DNA of 24,793 nt from Nitrospirota bacterium. GTDB lineage: Bacteria; Nitrospirota; Thermodesulfovibrionia; Thermodesulfovibrionales; JdFR-85. The position numbers and the translations under genes are program-made. Of this stretch, positions 7,518 to 15,502 are shown piece by piece (the first letter of the stretch is position 1; the number at the start of each line of letters is the position of its first letter). The notes beneath the pieces were generated by a model. That model was given only the letters and a program-made list of their open reading frames with translations, ran no database searches and had not been told where the DNA came from. The stretch is taken from the NCBI GenBank assembly GCA_013152195.1, contig JAADGU010000079.1, forward strand, positions 1 through 24,793. Reading direction: 5' to 3'.

Positions 7518-8519
7518 ATGAAAACAATAGTATTGATAGTTATAATGGTATTGAGTTCCCTTTCCGTGAGTCATGCCAGGGACATACGGGTTCTTATACT
7601 CGATAAACGTTTTTCAACAACCCCTGATACTGAAACAACCATCAAAAAGATTGGAAATTTCAAGGGAGAGCTGCTTGTCAGTGGTGTCCGTTACCTGGGA
7701 AACATCGAGATATGGAAGGGGGAGAAAGGGCTTTATCTTATAAATGAGGTGCCTCTTGAAGATTATGTCAGGAGTGTAGTCCTCTCAGAGGTTGCCGACG
7801 GCTGGGAGATGGAGGCTTTAAAGGCCCAGGCCGTTATAGTAAGGACCTATGCTGTAAAGTACATACAGAAAGGCACCAACAGGCTGTACCACCTTACCTC
7901 ATCCACACTCCACCAGCTTTACAGAGGAGATAATTCCGACAGTGGAGTCTCTTATGCTGTCATGCAGACAAGTGGAGAAATCCTGACCTACAACGGCAAA
8001 CCGATCGAGGCCTTTTATCACTCCACCTGCGGGGGTAAAACAGAAGTGGCAGAAGAGGTATTTGGAAGGGCTTATCCATACCTGAAATCAGTATCTTCCG
8101 ACTGCTCACTATCTTCATACTGGATCTGGCAGAGACGGCTCAGTACAGGAAAGATTGAAAAGAAACTGGGTCTCTCCGGACTCAGGGATATCAGGATAAG
8201 CAGTTATACAAAAACCGGACGAGTTAAGGATCTGACTTTTATTACAGAGAATGGGACAAAAGTGATACCCTCAAAAAACCTCAGAAGGTTTCTGGGCTGG
8301 AAAACCCTTCCAAGTACCTGGTTTACTCTCAGAAAGAATGGCAATACCTTTATCTTCGACGGCAAGGGGTATGGTCACGGAGTCGGGCTATGCCAGTGGG
8401 GTGCCCAGCAGATGGCAAAGGATGGGAAGACCTACAAGGAGATACTATCCTTCTATTACCCTGGAACGGTTATAAAACTGGACGATAAATTCATGCCGCT
8501 AAGTCAGAAGAAAGACTGA
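7518..8519 (+). CDS. SpoIID/LytB-domain peptidoglycan lytic protein
   Basis: A 333-residue secreted protein of the SpoIID/LytB family, lytic transglycosylases acting on denuded glycan strands. I prefer ATG 7518, because GGGAGAAG (7507-7514) is a good ribosome site and the product then begins MKTIVLIVIMV, a clean signal peptide ending near SHA; ATG 7503 in frame is an alternative. The domain shows VPLEDYVRSVVLSEV with the likely catalytic Glu (E91 from this start), WEMEALKAQAVIVRTYA, STCGGKTE, and the C-terminal GYGHGVGLCQWGAQQMA. In non-sporulating bacteria such proteins act in cell-wall remodelling. It lies upstream of queA, a pairing seen in other genomes. Confidence 0.92.
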   Translation: MKTIVLIVIMVLSSLSVSHARDIRVLILDKRFSTTPDTETTIKKIGNFKGELLVSGVRYLGNIEIWKGEKGLYLINEVPLEDYVRSVVLSEVADGWEMEALKAQAVIVRTYAVKYIQKGTNRLYHLTSSTLHQLYRGDNSDSGVSYAVMQTSGEILTYNGKPIEAFYHSTCGGKTEVAEEVFGRAYPYLKSVSSDCSLSSYWIWQRRLSTGKIEKKLGLSGLRDIRISSYTKTGRVKDLTFITENGTKVIPSKNLRRFLGWKTLPSTWFTLRKNGNTFIFDGKGYGHGVGLCQWGAQQMAKDGKTYKEILSFYYPGTVIKLDDKFMPLSQKKD

Positions 8520-8550
8520 AACCCGGATTGTGTAATCTTAATGGTTCGCA

Positions 8551-8685
8551 GGCACAAGGGTATAGAGTTTTCACTCATTCTCGTCCCGGCATCCAGCCGG
8601 GACTCCGAGGTAAACATCACACCACACCATCCAGGTGAGGGGAATGTGATGTTTAAAACCGTTCAAAACTCTATCCCCTTGCACC
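8551..8685 (+). repeat. Structured repeat element, copy 2 (upstream of queA)
   Basis: Arms 8555-8571 and 8665-8681 are complementary over 17 bp with one mismatch. Shared with copy 1 are TAGAGTTTTCACTCATTC (from 8563), a CCCGG/CCGGG-type hairpin followed by TCCG and GGTAAA, and TTAAAACCGTTCA before the right arm. A further stem TAAACATCAC/GTGATGTTTA is perfect. Terminal stem and hairpin bases differ from copy 1 on both strands in a compensatory way. Orientation is the same as copy 1. Confidence 0.8.
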
Positions 8686-8748
8686 ATTTTGTACTTGATT
8701 CCCCTGTATTGAAAAAAGAATCGCTTAATTTAGGTAAAAATAAAAAAT

Positions 8749-9819
8749 ATGAATCTGAATAGTTTTGATTTTGAGTTGCCGGAGGAGCTTATAGCAAGGG
8801 AACCTGTCCGGAAGAGAGACAGCTCAAGACTCCTGGTCCTCAAAAAAGATGGCTGCATTGAAGACAGGGTCTTCACTGATATCAAATCCTATCTCAAAGA
8901 GGGCGATCTCCTTATACTCAATAATTCAAAGGTAACACCTGTAAAACTTTCGGGCAAAAAGACCACAGGCGGCAGGATCGACATACTGCTGGTCAAAAAG
9001 ACCCCTGACAACAGCTTTTCTATCCTCTCACAGGGCAGGTATACCGGTAAGGCCTATTTTGACGGAGGGGTTGAGGCTGAAATAGTTGATGGAAGCTCTG
9101 CAAGGTTTAATACCGGAGAGGTGGAGGACTTCATCTGGAGATATGGTAATATGCCGCTTCCACCTTATATCAAGAGGAAACCCGATGAAAGAGACAGGAG
9201 CTGGTATCAGACGGTATATGCTGCAAAAGAGGGGTCTATTGCAGCACCTACGGCAGGACTTCACTTTACGGAAAAACTCCTGAAGGAACTCACTTCAATG
9301 GGGGTAATTGTAAAAAAACTCACACTGCATGTCGGCATCGGAACGTTCATGCCGATTAAAAGCCCGAATATCGGGAATCACAGGATGGAACCCGAAGAGT
9401 TCGAGGTAGAACCCGGGCTTATAGACCTGATAAAGAAGAGAAGAAAGGAAGGTGGAAGGGTCTTTGCAGTTGGAACCACAACCACAAGGACCATTGAGTC
9501 CCTGATGAATGGCCATTACAGGGATTGCAGATTGAAAAATACCAAATCCGTCCCTGAATCAGGTTCAGGACAGCCACTGACAGGCACAGGGGCTCAGGAT
9601 TCTGAAAAGATAAGAGGGACAACCGACCTCTTCATATATCCCGGCTACAGGTTCAGGGGGGTTGATTGTCTGATAACAAACTTTCACCTGCCGAAATCGA
9701 CTCCCCTTATGCTTGCAAGCGCCTTTGCTGAAAGAGAGAAGATACTGACGGCATACAGAAAGGCCATCGCATCGGGTTATAGATTTTTCTCCTATGGTGA
9801 TGCTATGCTTATTTTATGA
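8749..9819 (+). CDS. queA: S-adenosylmethionine:tRNA ribosyltransferase-isomerase
   Basis: QueA transfers and isomerises the ribosyl moiety of AdoMet onto preQ1-modified tRNA to give epoxyqueuosine. The 356-residue protein shows family landmarks: FDFELPEELIAREP at the start, LLILNNSKVTPVKL (54-67), MPLPPYIKR (135-143), GSIAAPTAGLHFT (162-174), HVGIGTFMPIK (194-204), and the C-terminal TDLFIYPGYRFRGVDCLITNFHLPKS. Residues about 254-289 form a Gly/Ser/Thr-rich insertion between ESL and TDLFI that is longer than the usual linker. No good ribosome site precedes ATG 8749. Its stop overlaps the next start (ATGA), so the SPOR gene is coupled. Confidence 0.95.
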   Translation: MNLNSFDFELPEELIAREPVRKRDSSRLLVLKKDGCIEDRVFTDIKSYLKEGDLLILNNSKVTPVKLSGKKTTGGRIDILLVKKTPDNSFSILSQGRYTGKAYFDGGVEAEIVDGSSARFNTGEVEDFIWRYGNMPLPPYIKRKPDERDRSWYQTVYAAKEGSIAAPTAGLHFTEKLLKELTSMGVIVKKLTLHVGIGTFMPIKSPNIGNHRMEPEEFEVEPGLIDLIKKRRKEGGRVFAVGTTTTRTIESLMNGHYRDCRLKNTKSVPESGSGQPLTGTGAQDSEKIRGTTDLFIYPGYRFRGVDCLITNFHLPKSTPLMLASAFAEREKILTAYRKAIASGYRFFSYGDAMLIL

Positions 9820-10445
9820 ATCCAAAGTTCTATCACAAAATCCCTGCTGATTTTCTGACAGGCAAGGCAATATTGATTCTGATCGTAACACTTTGCAGTG
9901 CCTTCAGCTTTTTACTCGGATATTTTGTCGGCAAGAGCCAAATGGAGGCCCCCCCTGCCCTCCTGTCAATGAATACCTTGACAGCGTCTGATGAAAAGGC
10001 CCGGGAGATATCTCTACAGGACAAAAACCTGCAGACAGATGACCTGCTTCCTTCTGCAGCCATTGAAGGAAAGAAGAACAGGGATGAAGCCCCGGCCCCC
10101 ACAGCTAAAACCGGGACAAAAGAAAAAGAGAAGCTATACAGAAATAACAGCAAAAGCACTGCTGAAATAACTCCAGGAAAAAAGAAGACAGAAGTCAGAA
10201 AAGAGACCGCCCTGTATTACACAATTCAGGTTGGCGCCTTCAGAAACAAACAGCAGGCCGGGAAGCTGAAGAACAAGCTCAAAAAGAAGGGGTATAGTGC
10301 AAAAGTCATTTCAGCCGGGAAAAAGAAGACCATCTACCGGGTATGGGTGGGCAGGTTCAAATCAAGAAAGAGCGCTGAGACTGCAGCCATAAAACTTACA
10401 AGGGCTGAAAAATTGAAGACTCTGGTTCTGAAGACAGAAAGATAG
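9816..10445 (+). CDS. SPOR-domain membrane protein
   Basis: A 209-residue bitopic membrane protein: a short cytoplasmic N-terminus, one transmembrane helix (about 17-40), a low-complexity Lys/Glu/Ala-rich linker (about 60-130), and a C-terminal SPOR domain (about 132-208) beginning YYTIQVGAFRNKQQA and containing YRVWVGRFKS. SPOR domains bind denuded septal peptidoglycan, so a role in division or wall processing fits, as does the nearby SpoIID-like enzyme. It overlaps queA by four bases and ends four bases before phoH. Confidence 0.9.
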   Translation: MNPKFYHKIPADFLTGKAILILIVTLCSAFSFLLGYFVGKSQMEAPPALLSMNTLTASDEKAREISLQDKNLQTDDLLPSAAIEGKKNRDEAPAPTAKTGTKEKEKLYRNNSKSTAEITPGKKKTEVRKETALYYTIQVGAFRNKQQAGKLKNKLKKKGYSAKVISAGKKKTIYRVWVGRFKSRKSAETAAIKLTRAEKLKTLVLKTER

Positions 10446-10449
10446 GGAT

Positions 10450-11463
10450 ATGGAAAGCGTAATTCTTGAAATCGAGATAGAGACTGATAACGAGGCAGAC
10501 TTTTCCTACTCTGGAATTGATAAAAGCTTTAAACTTATTGAAGACAGCCTTGGTGTCCTCATCAGCGCAAGGGGCAACAGGTTATTCATAAAAGGTCCTG
10601 CGGAAGCAGCCCGAAAAGCGAAGAAGTTAGTTGAAGAGATCAAGGCTATCAACCGGCAGGGTTATGTCCTGAAACCGGATGATATAAGGTTTGCCATTGA
10701 CGCCATATCAAAGGGAGAGGAAACGTCCATCAAAAACCTCTTTCTGAACCATATCCCCGTTTCATCAAAGAAACGTTTTATTATTCCCAAAACCGAGGCC
10801 CAGAGAAAGTATATAGAGGCTATCAGGACGTATGACATCGTATTCGGTATCGGACCTGCCGGAACAGGCAAGACTTATCTTGCTATGGCCATGGCTATAA
10901 ATGCATTGCTGAAGAAGGAAGTGAGCCGCATAGTGCTCACAAGACCCGCTGTTGAGGCAGGCGAGAAGCTGGGCTTCCTGCCAGGGGATTTATATGAAAA
11001 GATTCACCCCTATCTCAGGCCCCTTTATGATGCCCTTTATGACATGATGGACTTTGAAAAGGCAACCGGACTTATAGAAAAAGGTATAATAGAGATAGCG
11101 CCCCTTGCTTACATGAGGGGAAGGACACTCAATGATGCATTTGTAGTCCTTGATGAGGCCCAGAACACCACATCTGAACAGATGAAGATGTACCTTACAC
11201 GCCTTGGGTTCAATTCAAAAACAGTCATAACCGGGGATATCACACAGATAGATCTCCCGAGTGGAAAGACCTCGGGACTGATAGAGGCGGAAAAGATACT
11301 ATCCTCCATAGAGGGGATAAAGCTCATCTACTTCACGGAAAGGGATGTAGTAAGACACAGACTTGTACAGGATATAATAAAAGCATATGAGAGATTTGAG
11401 AAACGGACAGAAAAAAGAGTCAGCAATCCGGAAGATAGGCAAGAGTTATACAGGGAAATTTAA
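10450..11463 (+). CDS. phoH: PhoH-family ATPase
   Basis: A 337-residue PhoH-like (PhoL/YbeZ type) cytoplasmic ATPase. An N-terminal KH-like region (about 1-70) precedes the ATPase core, with Walker A GPAGTGKT (135-142), LTRPAVEAGEKLGFLPGD and Walker B VVLDEAQNT (233-240). YbeZ proteins work with the RNase YbeY in ribosome maturation and RNA metabolism, and ybeY lies two genes downstream, which supports this reading. AGGGA lies just upstream of the ATG. Its 3' end overlaps the next gene's proposed start by 77 bases. Confidence 0.95.
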   Translation: MESVILEIEIETDNEADFSYSGIDKSFKLIEDSLGVLISARGNRLFIKGPAEAARKAKKLVEEIKAINRQGYVLKPDDIRFAIDAISKGEETSIKNLFLNHIPVSSKKRFIIPKTEAQRKYIEAIRTYDIVFGIGPAGTGKTYLAMAMAINALLKKEVSRIVLTRPAVEAGEKLGFLPGDLYEKIHPYLRPLYDALYDMMDFEKATGLIEKGIIEIAPLAYMRGRTLNDAFVVLDEAQNTTSEQMKMYLTRLGFNSKTVITGDITQIDLPSGKTSGLIEAEKILSSIEGIKLIYFTERDVVRHRLVQDIIKAYERFEKRTEKRVSNPEDRQELYREI

Positions 11464-13012
11464 CAGAAGCCATGCCGTAAAACTACCACTGATTCTCCTC
11501 TTCGGATTCGCCGCATCACTTACTGTCCAGGGGACTTTCGGACTTCAGCATATAATCGGCGGCTTCTTTATAACGAGCCTTCTATTCCTTATCTTCTACA
11601 GGGATATACTGCGTTACAAGCCTGATTACATAAAAAAATACAGGCTGCTTCTCCTCCTGGGCTCCCTTGTTATACTAACGCTCGTGCTCGGCAGGAGTTT
11701 TCAGTACTTTTTCCGGCACTTCACCCTGGGATTGGGTCTCTTCCCTTCGGGAACCGCAATTTACGGGATGCCTATCGCTGCAGGTGCCATACTGGTAGCG
11801 CTCATCTTTGATTTTCATACTGCCATTATCTTCTCGTTTATAGTCAGCCTTCTTACAGGATTATGGACGGGGGAGCCCCTGTATCCCATTTATGCCTTTG
11901 TTGGCAGCCTTGTGGGCGCATTCAGCATTATGAAATGCAAAAAGAGGACAGATATACTGAGGAGTGGAGTCTATGTCAGCGTAATTAATGTATTCACTGT
12001 TATAGGTATACTCCTGTTTACCGACAGGCTGTTTGACGACTACGCACCCATAGCCCTCCTCTATGCTGCCACATCCGGCATAGTAGTCTCTGCCGTGGTC
12101 TCCCTTGTATTGCCAGCTATCGAGTATTTTTTCAAGGTAACCACTGATATCACACTGCTTGAGTTGCTCGACCTCAACCAGCCCATAATGAAAAACCTCC
12201 TGATAGCCGCTCCAGGAACATATCATCACAGCATTATAGTGGGAAACCTTGTTGAGGCAGTTGCCGAAGATATCGGGGTTAACCCGCTGCTTGCAAGGGT
12301 CAGCGCATATTATCATGATATCGGCAAGATGAAGATGCCTGAATATTTTGTGGAAAACCAGAAGGGCACGGTCAGCAGGCATGACAGGATAACCCCGCAC
12401 ATGAGCAGCATGATACTGATGGCCCACGTGAAAGAAGGTGTGGAGATCGCACGGGAATATAAACTCCCCGAACCCATTGTGGACATCATTCAGCAGCATC
12501 ACGGCACCTGCCTCATGACATATTTCTACCAGAAGGCCAGAGAATCCGAAAACGGGGAACCGGTTGAAGAAAATTACCGTTATCAGGGTCCAAAGCCCCA
12601 GAGCCGTGTGGCCGCACTTGTGATGCTTGCCGACGCTGTTGAAGCAGCATCAAGGGTGCTTCAGAACACCACACCGGCAAGGATAGAATCCCTGGTAGAC
12701 ACGATAGTTAATCATATATTCCTTGATGGACAACTGGACGAATGTGAGCTGACACTGAAGGATATATCCATCATAAAGAAAAAGTTCACCTATGTCCTGA
12801 CCGGGATACTGCACAAAAGGATTGAGTATCCGGGGTTTAATTTTGAAGAGAAGAAAAAAGACAAAAACTTACCCGTAGAAGAGGCAACTCTTAACAACAA
12901 AAACATCAGGATTGAGGTGTCCCCTCCGGATGAAGATTCTAATAAAAAATCTCCAGAGAAGAGTAAAGGTCAACCGGAAGAGAGTAACCCGTCTCTTAAA
13001 CCAGCTCGGTAG
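11387..13012 (+). CDS. 7TM-HD phosphodiesterase (PgpH-like), lacking the extracellular domain
   Basis: A 541-residue membrane protein with about seven transmembrane helices (roughly 33-250) followed by a cytosolic HD domain. HD residues include HHS (280-282), YYHDIGK with H310-D311, QQHHGT (369-374) and LADAVEA with D416. This matches the PgpH family, which hydrolyses c-di-AMP. Typical PgpH proteins start with a long extracellular 7TMR-HDED domain before the helices; here only about 30 residues precede the first helix. The only in-frame ATG overlaps phoH by 77 bases with a weak ribosome site, so the true start could be a nearby non-ATG codon. Its 3' end overlaps ybeY. The phoH-HD-ybeY order is conserved in many bacteria. 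Substrate identity is inferred. Confidence 0.88.
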   Translation: MRDLRNGQKKESAIRKIGKSYTGKFNRSHAVKLPLILLFGFAASLTVQGTFGLQHIIGGFFITSLLFLIFYRDILRYKPDYIKKYRLLLLLGSLVILTLVLGRSFQYFFRHFTLGLGLFPSGTAIYGMPIAAGAILVALIFDFHTAIIFSFIVSLLTGLWTGEPLYPIYAFVGSLVGAFSIMKCKKRTDILRSGVYVSVINVFTVIGILLFTDRLFDDYAPIALLYAATSGIVVSAVVSLVLPAIEYFFKVTTDITLLELLDLNQPIMKNLLIAAPGTYHHSIIVGNLVEAVAEDIGVNPLLARVSAYYHDIGKMKMPEYFVENQKGTVSRHDRITPHMSSMILMAHVKEGVEIAREYKLPEPIVDIIQQHHGTCLMTYFYQKARESENGEPVEENYRYQGPKPQSRVAALVMLADAVEAASRVLQNTTPARIESLVDTIVNHIFLDGQLDECELTLKDISIIKKKFTYVLTGILHKRIEYPGFNFEEKKKDKNLPVEEATLNNKNIRIEVSPPDEDSNKKSPEKSKGQPEESNPSLKPAR

Positions 13013-13394
13013 AGTACTGGATATTGACAGGGTTGAACTGAGCATTGTCTTTGTTAACGACAACAGGATGAAAGAGTTGAACCGGACCTACCGGTCCCTT
13101 GACAGGACAACGGATATTCTCTCTTTTCCCCTGTACAATTCAATGAAAGATATCCGGCAGGGTTTAAAAACCCTCCCCGGAGGAACCCTGCTGGGGGACA
13201 TAGTCATAAACCTCCACAGGACCGTTGAACAGGCCAGGGAACACGGCAACACCTTTTATGAAGAACTCACCTTCCTTTTAATTCACGGACTCCTCCACCT
13301 TATCGGATACGACCATGAGGTAAATGCATACCAGGCAAGAAAGATGAGGAAAAAAGAACTGGAGCTTATAGATGCCCTTAAGAAAATGGGTTAA
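12930..13394 (+). CDS. ybeY: Endoribonuclease YbeY
   Basis: A 154-residue metal-dependent single-strand endoribonuclease involved in 16S rRNA maturation and ribosome quality control. The zinc motif HGLLHLIGYDHE (H-x3-H-x5-H) is complete, and the preceding LGDIVINLHRTVEQA segment is typical. I chose ATG 12930 (MKILIKNLQRR), because YbeY proteins usually start with this strand pattern and GAGGTG lies upstream; an in-frame ATG at 12912 would add six residues. It overlaps the HD phosphodiesterase by 83 bases and the following dgkA-PAP2 gene by 23 bases, so the cluster is tightly coupled. Confidence 0.93.
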   Translation: MKILIKNLQRRVKVNRKRVTRLLNQLGRVLDIDRVELSIVFVNDNRMKELNRTYRSLDRTTDILSFPLYNSMKDIRQGLKTLPGGTLLGDIVINLHRTVEQAREHGNTFYEELTFLLIHGLLHLIGYDHEVNAYQARKMRKKELELIDALKKMG

Positions 13395-14070
13395 TTCCGC
13401 AAATCATGCCATAGAAGGAGTCCTGCATGCGGCAAGGACACAGAGGCATGTGCGATTTCATCTCCTGGCAGCCTCAGGAATATTAATATTGAGTTTTATC
13501 CTTGGGGTCAACAGGGATGAGTTTATCCTGATCTCACTTATTGCAGTTATGGTAATCCTTGCAGAGATGCTGAACTCTGCTTTAGAGGTGACCGTGGATA
13601 TTATATCGCCCCAGAAGAGCGAGAAAGCCAGGGTGGCAAAAGATACTGCCGCCGGAGCAGTCCTGATTACAGCCTTCGGGGCCTCTATCATCGGATATAC
13701 CATACTTGCCCCTTACATTAAAAAAGCATTCTCCGAGGGCCTCCACATTGCAAAACATACAGGTGAGGATATCGCAATCATTGCCCTGGTCATAGTCCTG
13801 ATCCTGGTGGTGATAACCAAGGCACATTTTGGCAAGGGACATCCCCTGAGAGGTGGAATGCCAAGCGGACATGCCGCACTGTCATTCTCTGTATGGGTAT
13901 CTGCGACTTACATCAGTGAGAACTACATAATTTCGATCCTGACCTTTATAACTGCTGTGGCAATCGCCCAGAGCCGCCTTTCAGTCAAGGCCCATAATGC
14001 CTGGGAGGTTATTCTGGGCGCACTCATGGGATCGCTGGTAACATTCGTGCTTTTTAAGGTGTTTTATTGA
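13372..14070 (+). CDS. DgkA-type lipid kinase fused to PAP2 phosphatase
   Basis: A 232-residue membrane protein joining two enzymes. Residues 1-115 are a DgkA-type kinase (undecaprenol or diacylglycerol kinase) with the signature AEMLNSALEVTVD (64-76) and KDTAAGAV (90-97). Residues about 133-232 are a PAP2 phosphatase domain with GKGHPLRGGMPSGH (154-167) and SRLSVKAHNAWE (201-212). The last motif has Glu where classical PAP2 enzymes have Asp. The fusion could cycle undecaprenol and its phosphate, the lipid carrier for wall and polysaccharide synthesis, but substrate is inferred. It starts inside ybeY. It is followed by octamer element B and the convergent histidine kinase. Confidence 0.9.
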   Translation: MPLRKWVNSANHAIEGVLHAARTQRHVRFHLLAASGILILSFILGVNRDEFILISLIAVMVILAEMLNSALEVTVDIISPQKSEKARVAKDTAAGAVLITAFGASIIGYTILAPYIKKAFSEGLHIAKHTGEDIAIIALVIVLILVVITKAHFGKGHPLRGGMPSGHAALSFSVWVSATYISENYIISILTFITAVAIAQSRLSVKAHNAWEVILGALMGSLVTFVLFKVFY

Positions 14071-14076
14071 GGAAAG

Positions 14077-14266
14077 GCAGGCAAGCTAACAAGCGAGCAG
14101 GCTAACAAGCTGGCAAGCTGGCAAGCTTACAGACTAACTGAATTAACAGACTAACAGAATTAAAGGATTACGGACTGAGTATTTTGTCGTTTTGCTCGCC
14201 TGCCAGCCTGCTCGCCTGCCAGCTTGTTAGCCTGCCTGCTTGCCTGCCAGCCTGTCAGTCCGTCAA
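14077..14266. repeat. Octamer inverted-repeat element, copy B (with shared core)
   Basis: Twelve left units in one 8-bp phase run from 14077: GCAGGCAA, GCTAACAA, GCGAGCAG, GCTAACAA, GCTGGCAA, GCTGGCAA, GCTTACAG, ACTAACTG, AATTAACA, GACTAACA, GAATTAAA, GGATTACG. The core (14172-14194) matches copy A at 22 of 23 bases. Right units follow from 14195: CTCGCCTG, CCAGCCTG, CTCGCCTG, CCAGCTTG, TTAGCCTG, CCTGCTTG, CCTGCCAG, CCTGTCAG. The longest exact arm match is 14097-14114 with 14218-14235 (18 bp). The right arm runs through the stop codon of the convergent histidine kinase. Confidence 0.88.
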
Positions 14267-15499
14267 CGGCATCCTCACCAAAAAGGTCGTCCCTTCTTCC
14301 GAGGATACAAAGTTTACTGTTCCACCCAGAAGACTGACATTCTTGTGAACAATCGCAAGACCAAGCCCTGTACCCCTTTCCCTTGTGGTATAGAAAGGCA
14401 GAAAAACCTTCTCCCTTATCTCTTCAGGAATCCCCCTGCCGGTATCACTGATTGCTATCAGGAGGCTGTTGTCTTCCCGTCTTGCTATTATTGTAAGAAT
14501 GCCCCCATCCGGCATGGCCTCAACAGCATTACGGATAAGATTGTAAAGTGCCTGCCTCAGCAGGACCTCGTCACCTTTAAGTGTATAATCCTTAAGTATG
14601 GCATCCAGTTTAATATCGTCCCGGTCTTTCAGAAGATGCTCAACTATGTTTTCAACAATCTCCTTTATATCCACATCCATCATATTGGGGGTTATCGGCT
14701 TTGCAAAGGATAGAAAATCTCCGATTATCCTGTCCATAACACTTATCTCCTTCATTATGGTCTCAACCTCCGGGATGGAGCTGATATCCTTCTTCCGTGA
14801 CAGTATCTTTGCATAACCTGAGATAACAGCCATGGGATTTCTGAGTTCATGGGCTATCCCGAGGGATATCTCGCCAAGAGAGGAGAGCCATTCCCGCAGC
14901 CTTATCTGTTTTTCAAGGGATTTCAGCTCGGTAAGGTCTGTAAAGATGAGTATCTGTCCAATGGTATCACCGTTACGGTTAAAGAGGGACGACATATTGA
15001 GACCTATCCACCTCTTCTCCCCCGCTGCATTCTCATAGAGATACTCTCCGCGCTTGAGGCTCTTTCTCGTTTCAATAAGTTCCTTCAGGGGAGAACGGAA
15101 GACCTCGTGATAAGGTCTTCCGACAATGTCTTCAGGTCTGTAGCGCAGTATCACGGCTGCCGCATTATTGACCTTTGTCAGTCTGAGGTCGTTATCAAGA
15201 CTTACAACACCGCTGGGAACACTCTGGACGATGTTGTCACTGTAACTCTCCACCTCCTCTGCATGGTCCTCTGCCCTCTTCCTGAGCTGGTCCAGCTCCC
15301 GCTCGTTCTCCTTGAGCCTGGCAACAAGTTCATGAAAGGTATCAACCACAAAGGTGACATCCGAACGGTCCTCTTCGGGTTCTTTCTTCTTTTGCCTGAA
15401 TATCCGTATAAAGAAAAAGAAGAGGAAAATTATTATCACTAAAAAAAGCAGCAGGGAGAGTACAAATGTCTGTTCAGTAAAGAAATTCACTTTATTCAT
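14255..15499 (-). CDS. PAS-domain sensor histidine kinase (NtrB/PilS-like)
   Basis: A 414-residue membrane histidine kinase. One N-terminal transmembrane helix (about 12-34) is followed by a charged coiled coil (50-90), a PAS domain (about 88-190), a HisKA dimerisation region with the phospho-acceptor H217 in GIAHELRNPMAV, and a HATPase domain with N324 (LIRNAVEAMP), DTGRG (352-356) and GTGLG (376-380). With no periplasmic domain, it probably senses a membrane or cytosolic cue through PAS. It follows pilD by three bases, so a pilus-linked PilS-like role is plausible, but no response regulator is in the window. The last codons overlap repeat element B. Confidence 0.9.
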   Translation of the reverse strand: MNKVNFFTEQTFVLSLLLFLVIIIFLFFFFIRIFRQKKKEPEEDRSDVTFVVDTFHELVARLKENERELDQLRKRAEDHAEEVESYSDNIVQSVPSGVVSLDNDLRLTKVNNAAAVILRYRPEDIVGRPYHEVFRSPLKELIETRKSLKRGEYLYENAAGEKRWIGLNMSSLFNRNGDTIGQILIFTDLTELKSLEKQIRLREWLSSLGEISLGIAHELRNPMAVISGYAKILSRKKDISSIPEVETIMKEISVMDRIIGDFLSFAKPITPNMMDVDIKEIVENIVEHLLKDRDDIKLDAILKDYTLKGDEVLLRQALYNLIRNAVEAMPDGGILTIIARREDNSLLIAISDTGRGIPEEIREKVFLPFYTTRERGTGLGLAIVHKNVSLLGGTVNFVSSEEGTTFLVRMPLTD

Positions 15500-15502
15500 G
15501 GT

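Noticed and set aside
8541..8762. Open frame of 73 codons upstream of queA
   Set aside because: It lies almost wholly inside structured repeat copy 2, its sequence follows the repeat's stems, and it has no ribosome site. It is not a gene.
11861..12502. 213-codon open frame on the minus strand
   Set aside because: It is antisense to the membrane and HD region of the phosphodiesterase, whose motifs are clear; composition is His/Cys/Tyr-rich as expected for an antisense shadow.
14077..14266. CRISPR-like array
   Set aside because: Units are 7-8 bp, contiguous and degenerate with no spacers, and no cas gene is present.
14255..14713. Plus-strand open frames opposite the histidine kinase
   Set aside because: They run antisense to the HATPase domain, which shows all its boxes; the frames begin inside the repeat array.
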